64,000 nucleotides of DNA, from contig NZ_QMIG01000002.1 of NCBI RefSeq assembly GCF_003287285.1, positions 1-64,000 on the forward strand, written 5' to 3'. Below the pieces are notes generated by a model. The model ran no database searches. It was not told the origin of the DNA and saw only the letters and a list, made by a program, of their open reading frames with translations. Positions 1-9,612 of the stretch are shown in pieces. How positions within the stretch are numbered: the stretch's first letter is position 1; the number at the start of each line of letters is the position of its first letter. The translations under genes and the position numbers were made by a program. The stretch comes from Phytoactinopolyspora halophila. GTDB lineage: Bacteria > Actinomycetota > Actinomycetes > Jiangellales > Jiangellaceae.

Positions 1-63
1 GCCAGGATCCGAAGACCCATCATCGTCCGATGAACCCAGCACCCCGCCAGGATCCGAAGACCC
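1..63. repeat. 18-nt direct repeat at window edge
   Basis: The sequence GCCAGGATCCGAAGACCC occurs at 1-18 and again at 46-63, a period of 45 nt. The window begins inside the repeat, so more copies could lie to the left. No coding frame is evident. It lies just downstream of the tRNA-Ser gene, which is on the minus strand. Confidence 0.6.
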
Positions 64-84
64 CATATTGCCTGGCAATAGGAG

Positions 85-169
85 CGGAGGATGCGGGATT
101 CGAACCCGCGAGGGGTCTCCCCCAACACGCTTTCCAAGCGTGCGCCCTAGGCCACTAGGCGAATCCTCC
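85..169 (-). tRNA. tRNA-Ser (anticodon GGA)
   Basis: Read on the minus strand, the acceptor arms GGAGGAT and ATCCTCC pair, the T arm contains GGTTCGAATCC, and the anticodon stem CACGC/GCGTG closes the loop TTGGAAA, giving anticodon GGA (serine, UCC/UCU codons). A long variable arm (GGGGGAGACCCC-like) fits a class II serine tRNA. No CCA is encoded; the 3' end is the discriminator G. Confidence 0.93.
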
Positions 170-294
170 GCAGGAGAGCGTAACTGACCTGAGGCCCGAG
201 TTCGAAATCGGCGTCGCACCGCGGCACGGAGCGATTCGCACGCGTCCCCCTCGACCCATGGACGCACGGCCATATGTGAGTACACTTGAAAGCC

Positions 295-383
295 GACCCC
301 TCGTGTGGCGGTATTCCTGCCGAACTCCCCCAGGGCCGGAAGGCAGCAAGGGTAAGTGGGCTCTGCCGGGTACGCGAGGGGTC
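295..383 (+). ncRNA. ffs: Signal recognition particle 4.5S-type RNA
   Basis: The hallmark SRP domain IV sequence GGCCGGAAGGCAGCAAGGGT occurs at 334-353, and the outer arms GACCCCTCG (295-303) and CGAGGGGTC (375-383) pair. This is the small bacterial SRP RNA that binds Ffh for co-translational targeting of membrane proteins. It sits between tRNA-Ser and dnaX, a common actinobacterial arrangement. The mature ends may extend a few bases further on each side. Confidence 0.92.
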
Positions 384-511
384 ACCATATTCTTCCCAAG
401 AGCAGTTGCAACCGCCCCTCGTGCCGGGCGCTTCGATGCGCCCAGCCCGTGCGAGAGCCAGCTCGCACCGGTGGATGCATGGTGTCGGTGGAGAGGACTA
501 AGGTTCTCAAA

Positions 512-2758
512 GTGTCGTCCCTTGCCTTGTACCGCACCTACCGGCCGAGCCGGTTCGCCGAGGTCGTCGGACAGGACCATGTCACGGTGCCGCTCATGCG
601 CGCGCTGGAGAACGACCGCATCCATCACGCGTATCTCTTCTCCGGCCCGCGCGGATGTGGCAAGACGTCGTCGGCGCGGATCCTCGCCCGCTCGCTCAAC
701 TGCGTGCAGGGGCCGACACCGGATCCCTGTGGCACCTGCCAGTCGTGCCTCGACCTGGCGCCCAACGGGTCGGGAAACATCGACGTTGTTGAGCTCGACG
801 CCGCCACACATGGCCTCGTCGACGACGCGCGGGAGTTGCGTGAGAAGGCTCATTTCGCGCCGGTGTCCTCCAGATTCAAGATCTACGTCATCGACGAGGC
901 ACACCAGCTCGGTCCGGGAGCAGCCAATGCGTTGCTCAAGCTCATCGAAGAGCCCCCGCCGCACCTGAAGTTCATCTTCGCCACCACCGCCCCAGACAAG
1001 ATCATCGGAACGATCCGGTCCCGGACGCACCACTACCCGTTCCGGCTCATTCCCAGCAAAGCGCTGCAGCAGAACCTCGCCTGGATCTGCGAGCAGGAGG
1101 GGGTGCGGATCGAACCCGGAGCACTCGCCCTGGTCGCCCGTGCGGGAGCCGGATCGGCCCGAGACTCCCAGTCGGTGCTCGGACAGCTGATCGCTGGAGC
1201 GGGGCCCGATGGCGTCACGTACGAACTCGCGGCCGAACTGCTCGGCTTCACCGACGCGGCATTGCTCGACGAGGTGATGGACGCCATCGCCGGAAACGAC
1301 GGCACCTCGCTGTTCGCCGCGGTCGATCGGGTCATGGACTCGGGACACGATCCACGCCGCTTCCTGACCGACCTGCTGGAGCGGCTTCGTGACCTCGTCG
1401 TCGTACGTTCCGCTCCCGAAGCGGCCGCCCGCGGGCTGATCGACACGGCCGAAGACCAGGGCGAGCGCATGACAGCGCAGGCCGGCCGCTTCGGCCCGGC
1501 CGATCTGATCCGGCTCGCCGACATCGTTGATGACGGCATCACCGCCATGAAGGGAACCACACCAACCCGGCTGCAGCTCGAGCTGGTCTGCGCCCGGCTG
1601 CTGCTTCCCGGCGCCGACGACTCCAGTGCCGGCGTCCAGGCTCGTCTCGATCGCCTCGAACGCCGCGTCGCGGGGTCCGCTCCCGCGCCGCAGCCGGCAG
1701 CGCAACAACAGCCTTCCACCGATCCGTCCAGCGATCCCCAGCCGCCGGCTCCCACCGATCCGCAACGCCCGCCCAGCCCGGTGCCACCCCCGGAGCCATC
1801 TCCGGAGCCATCTCCACCGAACGAACCCGTCCCTCCGGGCGAGCCCACGCCCCAGCCCGAGCCGGTCCCGCCGACGGAGCCGCCACCGCCGGACGAGCCA
1901 CATCCTCCCCGCGAGGCAGCCCCGGGCGGCGAGCGGGCGCCGGCTGCCGAACCGGGTGGTATGGGTGTCGCAGATGTGCGGCGGCTGTGGCCCGATGTCA
2001 TGACCAGACTTCGAGAGCTCAAGCGCACGCCCTGGAGCCTGCTCTCGCAGGAGTCGGCGGTGGCCGGTCTGGCCGATGGCGTGCTCACGCTCGCGTTCCG
2101 GCAGCCCACGTTGCGCGACACGTTCCTCAGGCGCGACGATTTCCAGACCTACCTGCGCCAGGCGATCAAAGAAGTCCTGTTTGTCGACCTGCGGATCGAG
2201 GCGATCGTCGATCCCTCGGCCGATCCGTCTACCAACACGGCGGGCTCGGCCGGCGATCCCGCCGCGGGACGCTCCCCGTCGTCACGCGCAAGCGGCACGG
2301 CTGCCTCACCGGGCGGCACGGGCGATGCGGCGGGCCCCACTGCCGCTGGCGATGAGACCACCCCAACACACGGGACCGTCCCGGCTGGCTCGGCCGCTCC
2401 CGAGGAGCCTGCCGCCGCCACACCGGCCGCCTCAGCCCAGGCCACTTCTGCACAGGCCACTTCTGCACCAGCCGCCTCCATGGCGCCAGACTCGGCTTCC
2501 CCGGCGTCTGAGGTGGGCGAGCCGCCTCCTGCCACCTCGGGCTCGGATGCCGCCGACGTCGCACCCGTACACCGGTCTCAGCCCGCATCGACATCGCCGG
2601 AGAGTCCGGCGACGTCGCCCGATCCCGGCACGCACCGGGTGAACGACGACGGCGCCACGCTCGACGATGCCGACCTCGATGCTTCCGGGGAATCCCAGCA
2701 AGAGCTGCTCGCCCGCACGCTCGGTGCCACCGTCATCTCCGAAACAGAGAACACGTGA
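512..2758 (+). CDS. dnaX: DNA polymerase III subunits gamma/tau
   Basis: Clamp-loader ATPase of the replicative polymerase. A start at GTG 512 gives 748 residues beginning SSLALYRTYRP, the usual DnaX N-terminus, with AAGG 8 nt upstream; the open frame extends back to 356 but that part overlaps the region just after the SRP RNA. Walker A GPRGCGKT is at residues 45-52, the zinc cysteines are C64, C73, C76 and C79, and Walker B DEAH is at 108-111. The usual SRC sensor box reads SRT here. After about residue 400 comes a long Pro/Glu/Ser linker, then a tau-like domain (MGVADVRRLWPDV to DLRIEAIV) and an Ala/Ser/Pro-rich tail. No programmed-frameshift A-run was seen, so a separate gamma product is not predicted. 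Confidence 0.93.
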   Translation: MSSLALYRTYRPSRFAEVVGQDHVTVPLMRALENDRIHHAYLFSGPRGCGKTSSARILARSLNCVQGPTPDPCGTCQSCLDLAPNGSGNIDVVELDAATHGLVDDARELREKAHFAPVSSRFKIYVIDEAHQLGPGAANALLKLIEEPPPHLKFIFATTAPDKIIGTIRSRTHHYPFRLIPSKALQQNLAWICEQEGVRIEPGALALVARAGAGSARDSQSVLGQLIAGAGPDGVTYELAAELLGFTDAALLDEVMDAIAGNDGTSLFAAVDRVMDSGHDPRRFLTDLLERLRDLVVVRSAPEAAARGLIDTAEDQGERMTAQAGRFGPADLIRLADIVDDGITAMKGTTPTRLQLELVCARLLLPGADDSSAGVQARLDRLERRVAGSAPAPQPAAQQQPSTDPSSDPQPPAPTDPQRPPSPVPPPEPSPEPSPPNEPVPPGEPTPQPEPVPPTEPPPPDEPHPPREAAPGGERAPAAEPGGMGVADVRRLWPDVMTRLRELKRTPWSLLSQESAVAGLADGVLTLAFRQPTLRDTFLRRDDFQTYLRQAIKEVLFVDLRIEAIVDPSADPSTNTAGSAGDPAAGRSPSSRASGTAASPGGTGDAAGPTAAGDETTPTHGTVPAGSAAPEEPAAATPAASAQATSAQATSAPAASMAPDSASPASEVGEPPPATSGSDAADVAPVHRSQPASTSPESPATSPDPGTHRVNDDGATLDDADLDASGESQQELLARTLGATVISETENT

Positions 2759-2848
2759 ACGCCTTCTGCCAGGACACGCTCCGGTTCCGGCGCTCGCGTG
2801 ACGTAGGCTCGTACCGTCGACATTGCCCGTCGTAAGGGAGTCCCATCC

Positions 2849-3292
2849 GTGTTTCCGTCCGGTGGTTCCGAAAACATTGACATGAGCCAGCTGCTGCAGC
2901 AGGCGCAACAGATGCAAGAACAGCTGATGGCTGCCCAGCAAGACCTCACCGAAAGCGAGGTCACCGGCACCTCCGGCGGGGGTCTCGTTCGCGCGACGAT
3001 GACCGGTGGGGGCGAGCTGACCGCGATGCAGATCGACCCGTCGGTGGTCGACCCGCAAGACGTGGAGACACTGTCCGACCTGGTGGTCGCCGCTGTCCGG
3101 GACGCGCAGGCGGAGGTGCAGCGGCTAGCCAGCGAACAACTCGGCTCGGTCGGTGGCGGCGTCGAGGGTCTGCTCGGCGGTGCGGGTGGCCTCCAAGATC
3201 TGTTCGGCGGTTCGCCCGAGGTCGTCGAGTCGTCGGCCGAACCGGACGACGAGTCCGGCGAACACGGCAGCTCCCCCGGGCAGCAGGGCTAG
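2849..3292 (+). CDS. YbaB/EbfC nucleoid-associated protein
   Basis: Small DNA-binding protein of 147 residues. The GTG start follows AAGGGAG and gives [20 protein letters not shown]; actinobacterial homologues often begin with this FPxGG lead, so I prefer it to the internal ATG at 2882. The alpha/beta core ([17 protein letters not shown] ... [20 protein letters not shown] ... [11 protein letters not shown]) is complete and is followed by a Gly-rich and acidic tail. It lies between dnaX and recR, the conserved order for this family, and is presumed to be co-transcribed with them for replication and recombination repair. Confidence 0.9.
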   Translation: MFPSGGSENIDMSQLLQQAQQMQEQLMAAQQDLTESEVTGTSGGGLVRATMTGGGELTAMQIDPSVVDPQDVETLSDLVVAAVRDAQAEVQRLASEQLGSVGGGVEGLLGGAGGLQDLFGGSPEVVESSAEPDDESGEHGSSPGQQG

Positions 3293-3322
3293 GCCCGCAC
3301 CGAGGGCGAGAAGGACACCGGC

Positions 3323-3922
3323 ATGTACGAAGGCGTGGTCCAAGGTCTGATCGACGAGCTCGGTCGGCTTCCTGGCGTGGGACCGAAGAGCGCTCAGCGG
3401 ATCGCCTTCCACATCCTTGCCGCAGACCCCGACGACGTGCACCGCCTCGCCACGGCCCTCACCGAGGTCAAGGAGAAGATCCGGTTCTGCACCGTGTGCG
3501 GGAACGTTGCCGAGGCCGAGCAGTGCCAGATCTGCCGCGATCCCCGGCGAGATCCCGCCATCGTCTGCGTCGTCGAGGAATCCAAGGACGTCGTCGCCAT
3601 CGAGCGCACCAGGGAATTTCGGGGTCGCTATCACGTTCTGGGCGGGGCGATCAGCCCCATCGAAGGCATCGGCCCGGACGAGCTACGGGTGAAAGAGCTG
3701 ATGACCAGGATCGCTGACGGCACGATCACCGAGCTGATCATCGCGACTGATCCAAACCTTGAGGGCGAAGCCACCGCGACCTATCTGGCCAGACTCGTCC
3801 AGCCGATGGGTTTACGTGTCACCCGATTGGCAAGTGGACTACCTGTAGGTGGCGACCTCGAGTACGCCGACGAAGTCACTCTGGGCCGAGCATTCGAGGG
3901 TAGGAGGCAGCTTGATGTCTGA
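3323..3922 (+). CDS. recR: Recombination mediator protein RecR
   Basis: RecFOR-pathway protein that helps load RecA on gapped DNA. The 199 residues match the usual length. The helix-hairpin-helix [14 protein letters not shown] is at 15-28, the four-cysteine zinc motif is C56, C59, C68 and C71, and the Toprim domain starts with VCVVEESKD near 81-89, with the conserved [16 protein letters not shown] segment following. The stop codon overlaps the next gene by 8 nt, implying translational coupling. Confidence 0.96.
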   Translation: MYEGVVQGLIDELGRLPGVGPKSAQRIAFHILAADPDDVHRLATALTEVKEKIRFCTVCGNVAEAEQCQICRDPRRDPAIVCVVEESKDVVAIERTREFRGRYHVLGGAISPIEGIGPDELRVKELMTRIADGTITELIIATDPNLEGEATATYLARLVQPMGLRVTRLASGLPVGGDLEYADEVTLGRAFEGRRQLDV

Positions 3923-4514
3923 TGGCACGACGAAGGCACCGAACGAGAACGAAGACTACGGCGAGTTCGGCGCTGAGATCGCGGACCAGGTCGAGAGCTT
4001 CTTGCTCGCGCTTCGCGAGATAGCTCGCGGCGAGGACCCGTCGAGCACCCTCTCGCTGCTGCTGCTCGAAGTCAGCCAGCTCGCGCTCGCAGGTGGCCGG
4101 CTCGGTGCGATCGCCGACATCGTACCCAAGGAACGTTTCGAACCCGACACCGGCCCGGACGCCGACGTCGACGAGCTACGGGAGCGGCTTGCTAAGCTAC
4201 TCGACCCCGTCGACACCTATGTCGAAGTGCTCGATCCGGTTGATCCAGACAGCGGTTTGACGGGTTTCCGGTTGTCCGACGAGCTGGCAAGCATTGCCGC
4301 CGATCTCCTCCACGGACTGTCTCACTACCGGGACGGTCGTACCGTCGAGGCGCTGTGGTGGTGGCAGTTCTCGTACCTGTCCTCGTGGGGCTCCAGCTGC
4401 GGAGCGGCCATGCGCACGCTTCATTCGCTTATCGCTCACACGCGTCTGGACCACGTACCAGACGATGAGGCCGAAGCGGAGGAACGCACGCTGCTGACCG
4501 AGGTCGACAACTGA
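3915..4514 (+). CDS. DUF5063 domain protein
   Basis: Protein of 199 residues and unknown function. ATG 3915 is preceded by a perfect AGGAGG at 3902-3907 inside the recR end, so this start is well supported. The protein is acidic and soluble, with the helical segment [15 protein letters not shown] and the aromatic C-terminal block [32 protein letters not shown], which I associate with DUF5063. From memory this family recurs downstream of recR in actinobacteria, suggesting a conserved but undefined link to DNA repair. No catalytic motif was seen. Confidence 0.75.
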   Translation: MSDGTTKAPNENEDYGEFGAEIADQVESFLLALREIARGEDPSSTLSLLLLEVSQLALAGGRLGAIADIVPKERFEPDTGPDADVDELRERLAKLLDPVDTYVEVLDPVDPDSGLTGFRLSDELASIAADLLHGLSHYRDGRTVEALWWWQFSYLSSWGSSCGAAMRTLHSLIAHTRLDHVPDDEAEAEERTLLTEVDN

Positions 4515-4622
4515 GCCTCACGTAGCCTCGGTCATGTTCCGCGATCCGGACATTCACCGATCAGCGCCCATGCTCGAATAGACTGCCAGGGCACGTATGA
4601 CGTTCAACCGAGGAGCTACGCC

Positions 4623-5900
4623 GTGGGCCTGGTCGTCCAGAAGTACGGCGGATCATCCGTCTCCGATGCTGCGGCTGTGAAGAGAGTCGCGCAGCGAATC
4701 GTCGACACGAAAAACGCAGGACACGAGGTCGTTGTGGTCGTATCGGCCATGGGCGACACGACCGACGAACTGATCGATCTCGCTCAGGAGGTCTCGCCGA
4801 CGCCCTCTGCCCGTGAGCTCGACATGCTCCTGACGGCGGGCGAGCGCATCTCCATGGCGGTGCTCGCGATGGCGATCAGTGACCTTGGTCACGAGGCGAG
4901 ATCGTTCACCGGCAGCCAGGCCGGAGTGATCACGGATTCCGCACATGGCAAGGCACGCATCATCGACGTCACGCCAGGGCGCATCAGAACCGCCCTCGAC
5001 GGCGACGCCATCGCGATCGTGGCCGGTTTCCAGGGAGTCAGCCAGGACAGCAAGGACGTCACCACCCTCGGCCGTGGTGGCTCGGACACGACAGCCGTCG
5101 CGCTGGCCGCCGCACTCGATGCCGACGTGTGCGAGATCTACACTGACGTCGACGGTATCTTCACTGCTGATCCCCGCATCGTGCCCGCGGCACGCCGGCT
5201 TCCCCGCATCAGCTACGAGGAAACACTCGAGATGGCCGCCTGCGGGGCGAAGATCCTCCATCTGCGTTGCGTCGAGTACGCCCGCCGCTACGGCATTCCC
5301 ATCCACGTGCGGTCCAGTTTCTCCACACTTGACGGCACCTGGGTGATCGACCAGAACAAAGGAAGTGACCAGACCGACATGGAGCAGCCCATCATCTCTG
5401 GGGTCGCGCACGATCGGAGTGAAGCGAAGATCACCGTCGTGGGCGTGCCGGACAAGGTCGGTGAGGCCGCGGCCATCTTCCGCGCCGTCGCCGAGGCCGG
5501 CGTCAACATCGACATGATCGTGCAGAACGTCTCCGCCGCCGACACCAACCGCACAGACATCTCGTTCACGCTGCCCGCCAAGGACGGCCGAGCCGCCATG
5601 GACGCGCTGACGGCGATGCAAGCCCAAGTCGGCTTCGAAACGCTGCGGTATGACGACGGGGTCGGCAAGGTGTCCCTCATTGGCGCCGGCATGCGAAGCC
5701 ATCCCGGGATCAGCGCCAAGTTCTTCAGCTCGCTGGCTGATGCCGGCGTCAACATCGAGATGATCTCCACATCGGAAATCCGTATCTCGGTGGTGGTGCG
5801 AGCCGACGATGTGGACACTGCTGTAGGAGCCGTCCATCGAGCCTTCGACCTGGACGTGACCGAGGTCGAGGCCGTCGTGTACGGAGGAACTGGCCGATGA
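4623..5900 (+). CDS. lysC: Aspartokinase
   Basis: Catalyses ATP-dependent phosphorylation of aspartate, the first step toward lysine, diaminopimelate, threonine, methionine and isoleucine. It has 425 residues from GTG 4623. The signature KYGGSSV is at residues 7-13, the kinase domain continues through [15 protein letters not shown] and [15 protein letters not shown], and the C-terminal half carries two ACT regulatory domains (from about residue 265 and from about 345, [15 protein letters not shown]). It overlaps asd by 4 nt (ATGA), so the two form an operon. Its length and layout are those of class II enzymes made as alpha plus an in-frame beta subunit. Confidence 0.95.
   Translation: MGLVVQKYGGSSVSDAAAVKRVAQRIVDTKNAGHEVVVVVSAMGDTTDELIDLAQEVSPTPSARELDMLLTAGERISMAVLAMAISDLGHEARSFTGSQAGVITDSAHGKARIIDVTPGRIRTALDGDAIAIVAGFQGVSQDSKDVTTLGRGGSDTTAVALAAALDADVCEIYTDVDGIFTADPRIVPAARRLPRISYEETLEMAACGAKILHLRCVEYARRYGIPIHVRSSFSTLDGTWVIDQNKGSDQTDMEQPIISGVAHDRSEAKITVVGVPDKVGEAAAIFRAVAEAGVNIDMIVQNVSAADTNRTDISFTLPAKDGRAAMDALTAMQAQVGFETLRYDDGVGKVSLIGAGMRSHPGISAKFFSSLADAGVNIEMISTSEIRISVVVRADDVDTAVGAVHRAFDLDVTEVEAVVYGGTGR
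5358..5381 (+). promoter_or_regulatory. Possible internal start for aspartokinase beta subunit
   Basis: In frame with lysC, ATG 5379 (product [12 protein letters not shown]...) lies exactly at the kinase/ACT boundary and is preceded by AAAGGAAG at 5358-5365, about 13 nt away. In corynebacterial-type aspartokinases the regulatory beta subunit is translated from such an internal start. The spacing is long, so this is a suggestion only. Confidence 0.4.
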
Positions 5901-6964
5901 CCAACACAGATCTCCCTACTCTGGCGATCATCGGGGCCACTGGAGCGGTCGGCACGGTGATGCGTCAGATCCTCTCCACCCGCCAGGACGTGTGGGGCGA
6001 GATCCGGCTCGTCGCATCCCCTCGGTCGGCAGGACGCAAGCTCACTGTCCGCGGCGAAGAGGTCGAAGTCCAGGCGTTGGCGCCCGAAGTGTTCGACGAC
6101 GTCGATGTCGCCATGTTCGACGTTCCGGACGAGGTGTCTGCGGAGTGGGCGCCGATAGCCGCCGCACGCGGTGCGATCGCCGTCGACAACTCGGGGGCCT
6201 TCCGGATGGACCCGGATGTTCCCCTCGTCGTTCCCGAGGTCAACGCGCCCGCCGCCCGTAACCGGCCGAAGGGGATCATCGCGAATCCCAACTGCACCAC
6301 ACTGTCGATGATCGTCGTCCTCGGTGCGCTGCACGCCGAGCTGGAGCTCACGAGCCTGTTTGCGGCCTCGTACCAGGCGGCGTCCGGTTCCGGGCAAGGT
6401 GGCATCGATACGCTGCACGACCAGTTGAGCAAGGTTGCCGGTAACCGCGACGTCGGCTCCCAGCCCGGCGACGTCCGGCGGGTCGTGGGTGACGACCTCG
6501 GCCCCTTCCCGGCGCCGCTCGCGCTCAACGTTGTGCCCTGGGCGGGATCGGAGAAGGACGACGGCTGGAGTTCCGAAGAGCTCAAGATCCGTAACGAGTC
6601 CCGCAAGATCCTCGAACTGCCGAATCTGGCGGTGTCTGCCACGTGCGTCCGGGTCCCCGTGGTGACGACCCACTCGGTGGCTCTCCACGCCACCTTCCAG
6701 CGAGAGGTCACCACCGCGCAGGCATGGGAGATCCTCAGGGACGCGCCCGGGGTCGTCCTCTACGACGATCCCTCCCGAGCCGAGTTCCCCACTCCCGCCG
6801 ATGTCGTCGGCACCGATCCCACCTGGGTCGGCCGGATCAGGCGCTCGCTCGACGACCCGCATTCCCTGGACCTGTTCGTCTGTGGTGACAACCTCCGCAA
6901 GGGAGCGGCGCTGAACACGGCGCAGATCGCCGAGCTCGTCGCCGCGGAACTCACCACCCAGTGA
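5897..6964 (+). CDS. asd: Aspartate-semialdehyde dehydrogenase
   Basis: Reduces aspartyl phosphate to aspartate semialdehyde using NADPH, the second common step of the aspartate family pathway. It has 355 residues. The nucleotide-binding loop IGATGAVGT is at 12-20, the catalytic cysteine is C133 in the NPNCTT motif, and the substrate-binding [10 protein letters not shown] follows. The 4-nt overlap with lysC indicates coupled translation. It is followed by a palindromic element instead of another operon gene. Confidence 0.96.
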   Translation: MTNTDLPTLAIIGATGAVGTVMRQILSTRQDVWGEIRLVASPRSAGRKLTVRGEEVEVQALAPEVFDDVDVAMFDVPDEVSAEWAPIAAARGAIAVDNSGAFRMDPDVPLVVPEVNAPAARNRPKGIIANPNCTTLSMIVVLGALHAELELTSLFAASYQAASGSGQGGIDTLHDQLSKVAGNRDVGSQPGDVRRVVGDDLGPFPAPLALNVVPWAGSEKDDGWSSEELKIRNESRKILELPNLAVSATCVRVPVVTTHSVALHATFQREVTTAQAWEILRDAPGVVLYDDPSRAEFPTPADVVGTDPTWVGRIRRSLDDPHSLDLFVCGDNLRKGAALNTAQIAELVAAELTTQ

Positions 6965-6985
6965 GCACCCGAACGTTGGTACGTT

Positions 6986-7029
6986 TTCTCGGACCGTGAC
7001 AAGGCTGTAAGCGTGTCACGGCCCGAGAA
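6986..7029. repeat. Family A dispersed palindrome, copy 1
   Basis: Arms TTCTCGGACCGTGACA (6986-7001) and TGTCACGGCCCGAGAA (7014-7029) pair with one mismatch around a 12-nt loop. The flank GGTACGTT (6978-6985) is shared with the copies at 45252-45299 and 57903-57948. It lies 21 nt past the asd stop. It may act as a terminator or mRNA stabiliser, but there is no T-run, and its recurrence argues for a mobile or REP-like element. Confidence 0.75.
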
Positions 7030-7096
7030 GTCGTAGTAGGGCTCAGCCGTCTCCGACGAAACTCGCCGATTCCCTGACCCGCCAGGTCTGCGTTGC

Positions 7097-7552
7097 CTAC
7101 GAGCCGAGCCGCGCCTTCACGGCATCGGCGACGATTCGGCCCTCCGCCCGGCCGGCCACCTTCGGCTGCAAGGTCTTCATCACCTTGCCCATGTCCCGCG
7201 GAGACTCCGCCCCGACCTCGGCAACAGCCTGCTCGACGAGTTCGGCCAGCTCCTCATCCGACAGCTGCGCAGGCAGGTACTCGGAGATGACGGCCGCCTC
7301 GGCATCCTCGCGGTCGGCATTCTCGGTGCGCCCACCGGAACGGAACGCCTCCGCTGCCTCACGCCGACGCTTGACCTCTCGGGTGAGTACCGTGACGATC
7401 TCGTCGTCGGTCAGCTCCCGGGCCGACTCTCCTGCCACCTCGGCGGTCCTGATCGCCGACAATGTCATCCGCAGCGCATCCTTGCGCAGCTGATCCCGCG
7501 CTCGCATCGCAGCGGAAAGGTCGTTCTTCACTCGTTCCTTGAGAGAGGTCAT
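7097..7552 (-). CDS. GatB/YqeY domain protein
   Basis: Protein of 151 residues of the YqeY family, related to the tRNA-binding C-terminal domain of GatB. I take the ATG at 7552 (MTSLKERVKNDLSAAMRARD) because this is the family N-terminus; the open frame extends further up to 8086 but that part is antisense to the next gene. Family features seen are TLSAIRTAEV, EVKRRREAAEAFRSGGR and the C-terminal DMGKVMKTLQPKVAGRAEGRIVADAVKARL, written here in parts of the same helix-rich tail. The exact function is unknown; a role in tRNA or protein quality control is inferred from the fold. It is convergent with asd and divergent from the phosphoesterase. Confidence 0.9.
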   Translation of the reverse strand: MTSLKERVKNDLSAAMRARDQLRKDALRMTLSAIRTAEVAGESARELTDDEIVTVLTREVKRRREAAEAFRSGGRTENADREDAEAAVISEYLPAQLSDEELAELVEQAVAEVGAESPRDMGKVMKTLQPKVAGRAEGRIVADAVKARLGS

Positions 7553-7630
7553 AGTGCCAAGTCTGCACCGATTTCGGGCCGTCGGGTAATGGTTTGCAGC
7601 GTCACGCGATCGGATTGACATACTGGGGCG

Positions 7631-8542
7631 GTGGCAGCCACCCGCACAACGCTCACTCTTGCCGGTCTTGCTGGTCTCGGGCTCGCCGGCTTCGCCTACG
7701 CGGCAGGTTACGAGGTCCGCTCCTACCGGCTTCGCCGGTTCGATGTTCCCGTCCTCGCCCCCGGAAGCCAGCCGCTTCGCGTCCTGCACATTTCGGACCT
7801 GCACCTCACACCCGGGCAGGAACGCAAGATCTCCTGGGTGCGCGGGCTCGCTGCCCTCGAACCCGATCTCGTCGTGACCACGGGCGACAACCTCGCGCAT
7901 CCCGACGCCGTGCCCGGCGTCCTGCAGGCCTACGAGCCCTTCCTCGACACACCAGGCGCATTCGTATTCGGCTCGAACGACTACTACAGCCCGCGACCCA
8001 AGAATCCCGCATCGTATCTCTTGCCAGTCGGTGGGCGAGCCGTCGCGGACAAGCCCGATCTTCCCTGGACGGAGTTGCGCGATCACCTTCGTGCCGCCGG
8101 ATGGCTGGATCTGACCAATTCGCGGGGCAGGCTCACCATCGACGGCCGCGACCTCCTGTTAGCCGGGGTCGACGATCCCCACCTCGGCCGGGACCGCTAT
8201 GGCCACGTCACCGCACCTGTCAGGGGTCATGCTGACCTCACGATCGGCGTCACGCACGCTCCGTACCTGCGCGTCCTCGACGCCATGGCCGCCGACGGCT
8301 ATCAGTTGCTGCTCGCCGGGCACACCCACGGAGGCCAGCTGTGTGTCCCCGGCTATGGTGCACTCGTGACCAACTGCGACCTGGAGCCCGCTCGGGTCAA
8401 GGGTGTCTCCCGCCACCCTGCTCACGGCGGCCCGGACGCGGCCTGGATGCACGTCTCCGCTGGACTCGGAACCTCACCGTATGCCCCGTTCCGGTTCGCC
8501 TGCCCTCCGGAGGCCACGCTCCTCACACTTGTCGCCCGCTAG
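7631..8542 (+). CDS. Membrane-anchored metallophosphoesterase
   Basis: Calcineurin-like phosphoesterase of 303 residues from GTG 7631. An N-terminal hydrophobic segment (TLAGLAGLGLAGFAYAAGY) is a likely membrane anchor. Metal-binding motifs are in the usual order: HISDLHL, GDNLAH, GSNDYYSPR, GVTHAPYL and GHTHGGQL. This is the YkuE-like class, whose members act on phosphoester substrates outside or at the membrane; the substrate here is unknown. It is followed by tRNA-Pro, and from memory a similar phosphoesterase lies near ponA2/whiB4 in mycobacteria. Confidence 0.88.
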   Translation: MAATRTTLTLAGLAGLGLAGFAYAAGYEVRSYRLRRFDVPVLAPGSQPLRVLHISDLHLTPGQERKISWVRGLAALEPDLVVTTGDNLAHPDAVPGVLQAYEPFLDTPGAFVFGSNDYYSPRPKNPASYLLPVGGRAVADKPDLPWTELRDHLRAAGWLDLTNSRGRLTIDGRDLLLAGVDDPHLGRDRYGHVTAPVRGHADLTIGVTHAPYLRVLDAMAADGYQLLLAGHTHGGQLCVPGYGALVTNCDLEPARVKGVSRHPAHGGPDAAWMHVSAGLGTSPYAPFRFACPPEATLLTLVAR

Positions 8543-8600
8543 GTCACCTCCCCGATTTCGAGAACGGGCCGGATCTCGGTTATGCTGGCTCGGCGAGCTT

Positions 8601-8677
<77 letters not shown>

Positions 8678-8721
8678 AGGTCAGGGCTTTGTTGATCATT
8701 TTCGGTATCGGTGACCCGGGC

Positions 8722-8747
8722 CGGTACAGCAGCAAAGTACAGCAACG
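8722..8747. repeat. Candidate left flank repeat of the tRNA-Pro accessory patch
   Basis: CGGTACAGCA followed by CAAAGTACAGCA resembles the sequence at 11846-11872 (CGGTACAGCACGAAAGCACAGCA) apart from one indel and a few mismatches. The pair brackets the relic-rich interval 8750-11845, as degenerate attachment or duplication sites would. The match is short and could be coincidence. Confidence 0.3.
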
Positions 8748-8756
8748 TCGTCACCT

Positions 8757-9058
8757 CTACAGGCTCTCGCCTAGGCGTTTCAGCCCGGCCCGGGTAGCTT
8801 CGGAGCAGATGTCTGTGTAGATCTCCATCGGACGGCGACTTGGGCGTGGCGCAGGGATACGCATTGCCACGCGTGGATGCACGTCGAGATCTGCAAGTAA
8901 CGAGCCGCAGGTGCGGCGGCCGTCGTGTACTGTGATCTTCAGTACTCTAGCTTTGTGACAGCGAGCGTCCCACGAGCGGTTGACGTTGCGCGGCTCGATG
9001 GACGTGCCCCGTAACGGGTGCAGAACACCAGGCCGAACAATGGCCACGTCGAGGGCAA
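8757..9058 (-). pseudogene. Tyrosine integrase C-terminus, frameshifted
   Basis: The minus strand encodes the C-terminal third of an actinophage/AICE-type tyrosine recombinase: TSIEPRNVNRSWDARC, ITVHDGRRTCGSLLADLDVHPRVAM (HxxR box HDGR), then MEIYTDICSEATRAGLKRLGESL, which contains the catalytic tyrosine. Between them the expected LRHAQVAV box is present but in another frame, implying one inserted and one lost base that compensate. The upstream part (WPLFGLVFCTRYG) is in a third frame. The N-terminal domains are absent. The gene points toward tRNA-Pro, as in pSAM2-like elements. It is a decayed integrase that cannot make an active enzyme. Confidence 0.85.
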
Positions 9059-9310
9059 CACCGCGCTGGCAGGGCGGGCAGACGCCGCAACCGGGGAGAC
9101 TGCCGACGACGAGCAGCCGATGACCACAAACTGAGCCAGCACCACGCCTCCCCAGTCGTAAACGATTCCTTGACGCCCTCAGGAAGTAAAGGGGAATTTA
9201 CACGTGGAGATCACCGACTCCGCACGCAAAACACGGAATCAACGATGACGACACCCTCCACGCCAAAGACATGACCTTCCGAGTCATCGAAACATAATAA
9301 GGTGATCAAT

Positions 9311-9574
9311 ATGGCCGACACACGATTGCGGCACGACAGCGACGTCGAACAGTGGCTCGACACCCTCGATCCCGCGACCACACCCGCGCGCGATGCCGCC
9401 CGCATGCGCCGCATCGCCACCGCCCGGCAAAACCTCACAGACGCCGAACAAGAACTACGCGACGCCGTAGCCGCAGCACGCGCCGCAGGCGACACCTGGT
9501 CAATGATCGGCATCGCCCTCGGCACCACCCGACAAGCAGCCTTCCAACGCTTCGGCAAACACGTCGGCGAATAA
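9311..9574 (+). CDS. Small helix-turn-helix protein, unknown function
   Basis: Protein of 87 residues. I chose ATG 9311 ([15 protein letters not shown]) because AAGGTGA lies 6 nt upstream; a GTG at 9302 is in frame. The sequence is helical and charged, and ends in a sigma-factor-like helix-turn-helix, [26 protein letters not shown], which resembles small putative DNA-binding proteins often found near mobile DNA in actinobacteria. It lies between the integrase relic and the inverted-repeat unit carrying the acetyltransferase. No partner gene can be assigned. Confidence 0.65.
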   Translation: MADTRLRHDSDVEQWLDTLDPATTPARDAARMRRIATARQNLTDAEQELRDAVAAARAAGDTWSMIGIALGTTRQAAFQRFGKHVGE

Positions 9575-9612
9575 CAGCCACCACACCGGCCCACACCCGA
9601 CATGTCTTGAAG

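Noticed and set aside
155-1903. Long minus-strand open frame (582 codons) across SRP RNA and dnaX
   Set aside because: Its Arg/Gly-rich product has no family character and it is antisense to dnaX and the SRP RNA; it is an artefact of GC-rich codon bias.
2432-3058. Minus-strand frame spanning the dnaX end and ybaB
   Set aside because: Low-complexity Arg/Gly product, antisense to two confident genes.
5288-6862. 524-codon minus-strand frame antisense to lysC and asd
   Set aside because: Both sense genes have complete catalytic motifs; the antisense product has none.
8678-8760. Duplicated tRNA-Pro 3' end as an attachment site
   Set aside because: I looked for a second copy of the tRNA 3' sequence near 11.7-11.9 kb and found none; only the weaker CGGTACAGCA similarity remains.
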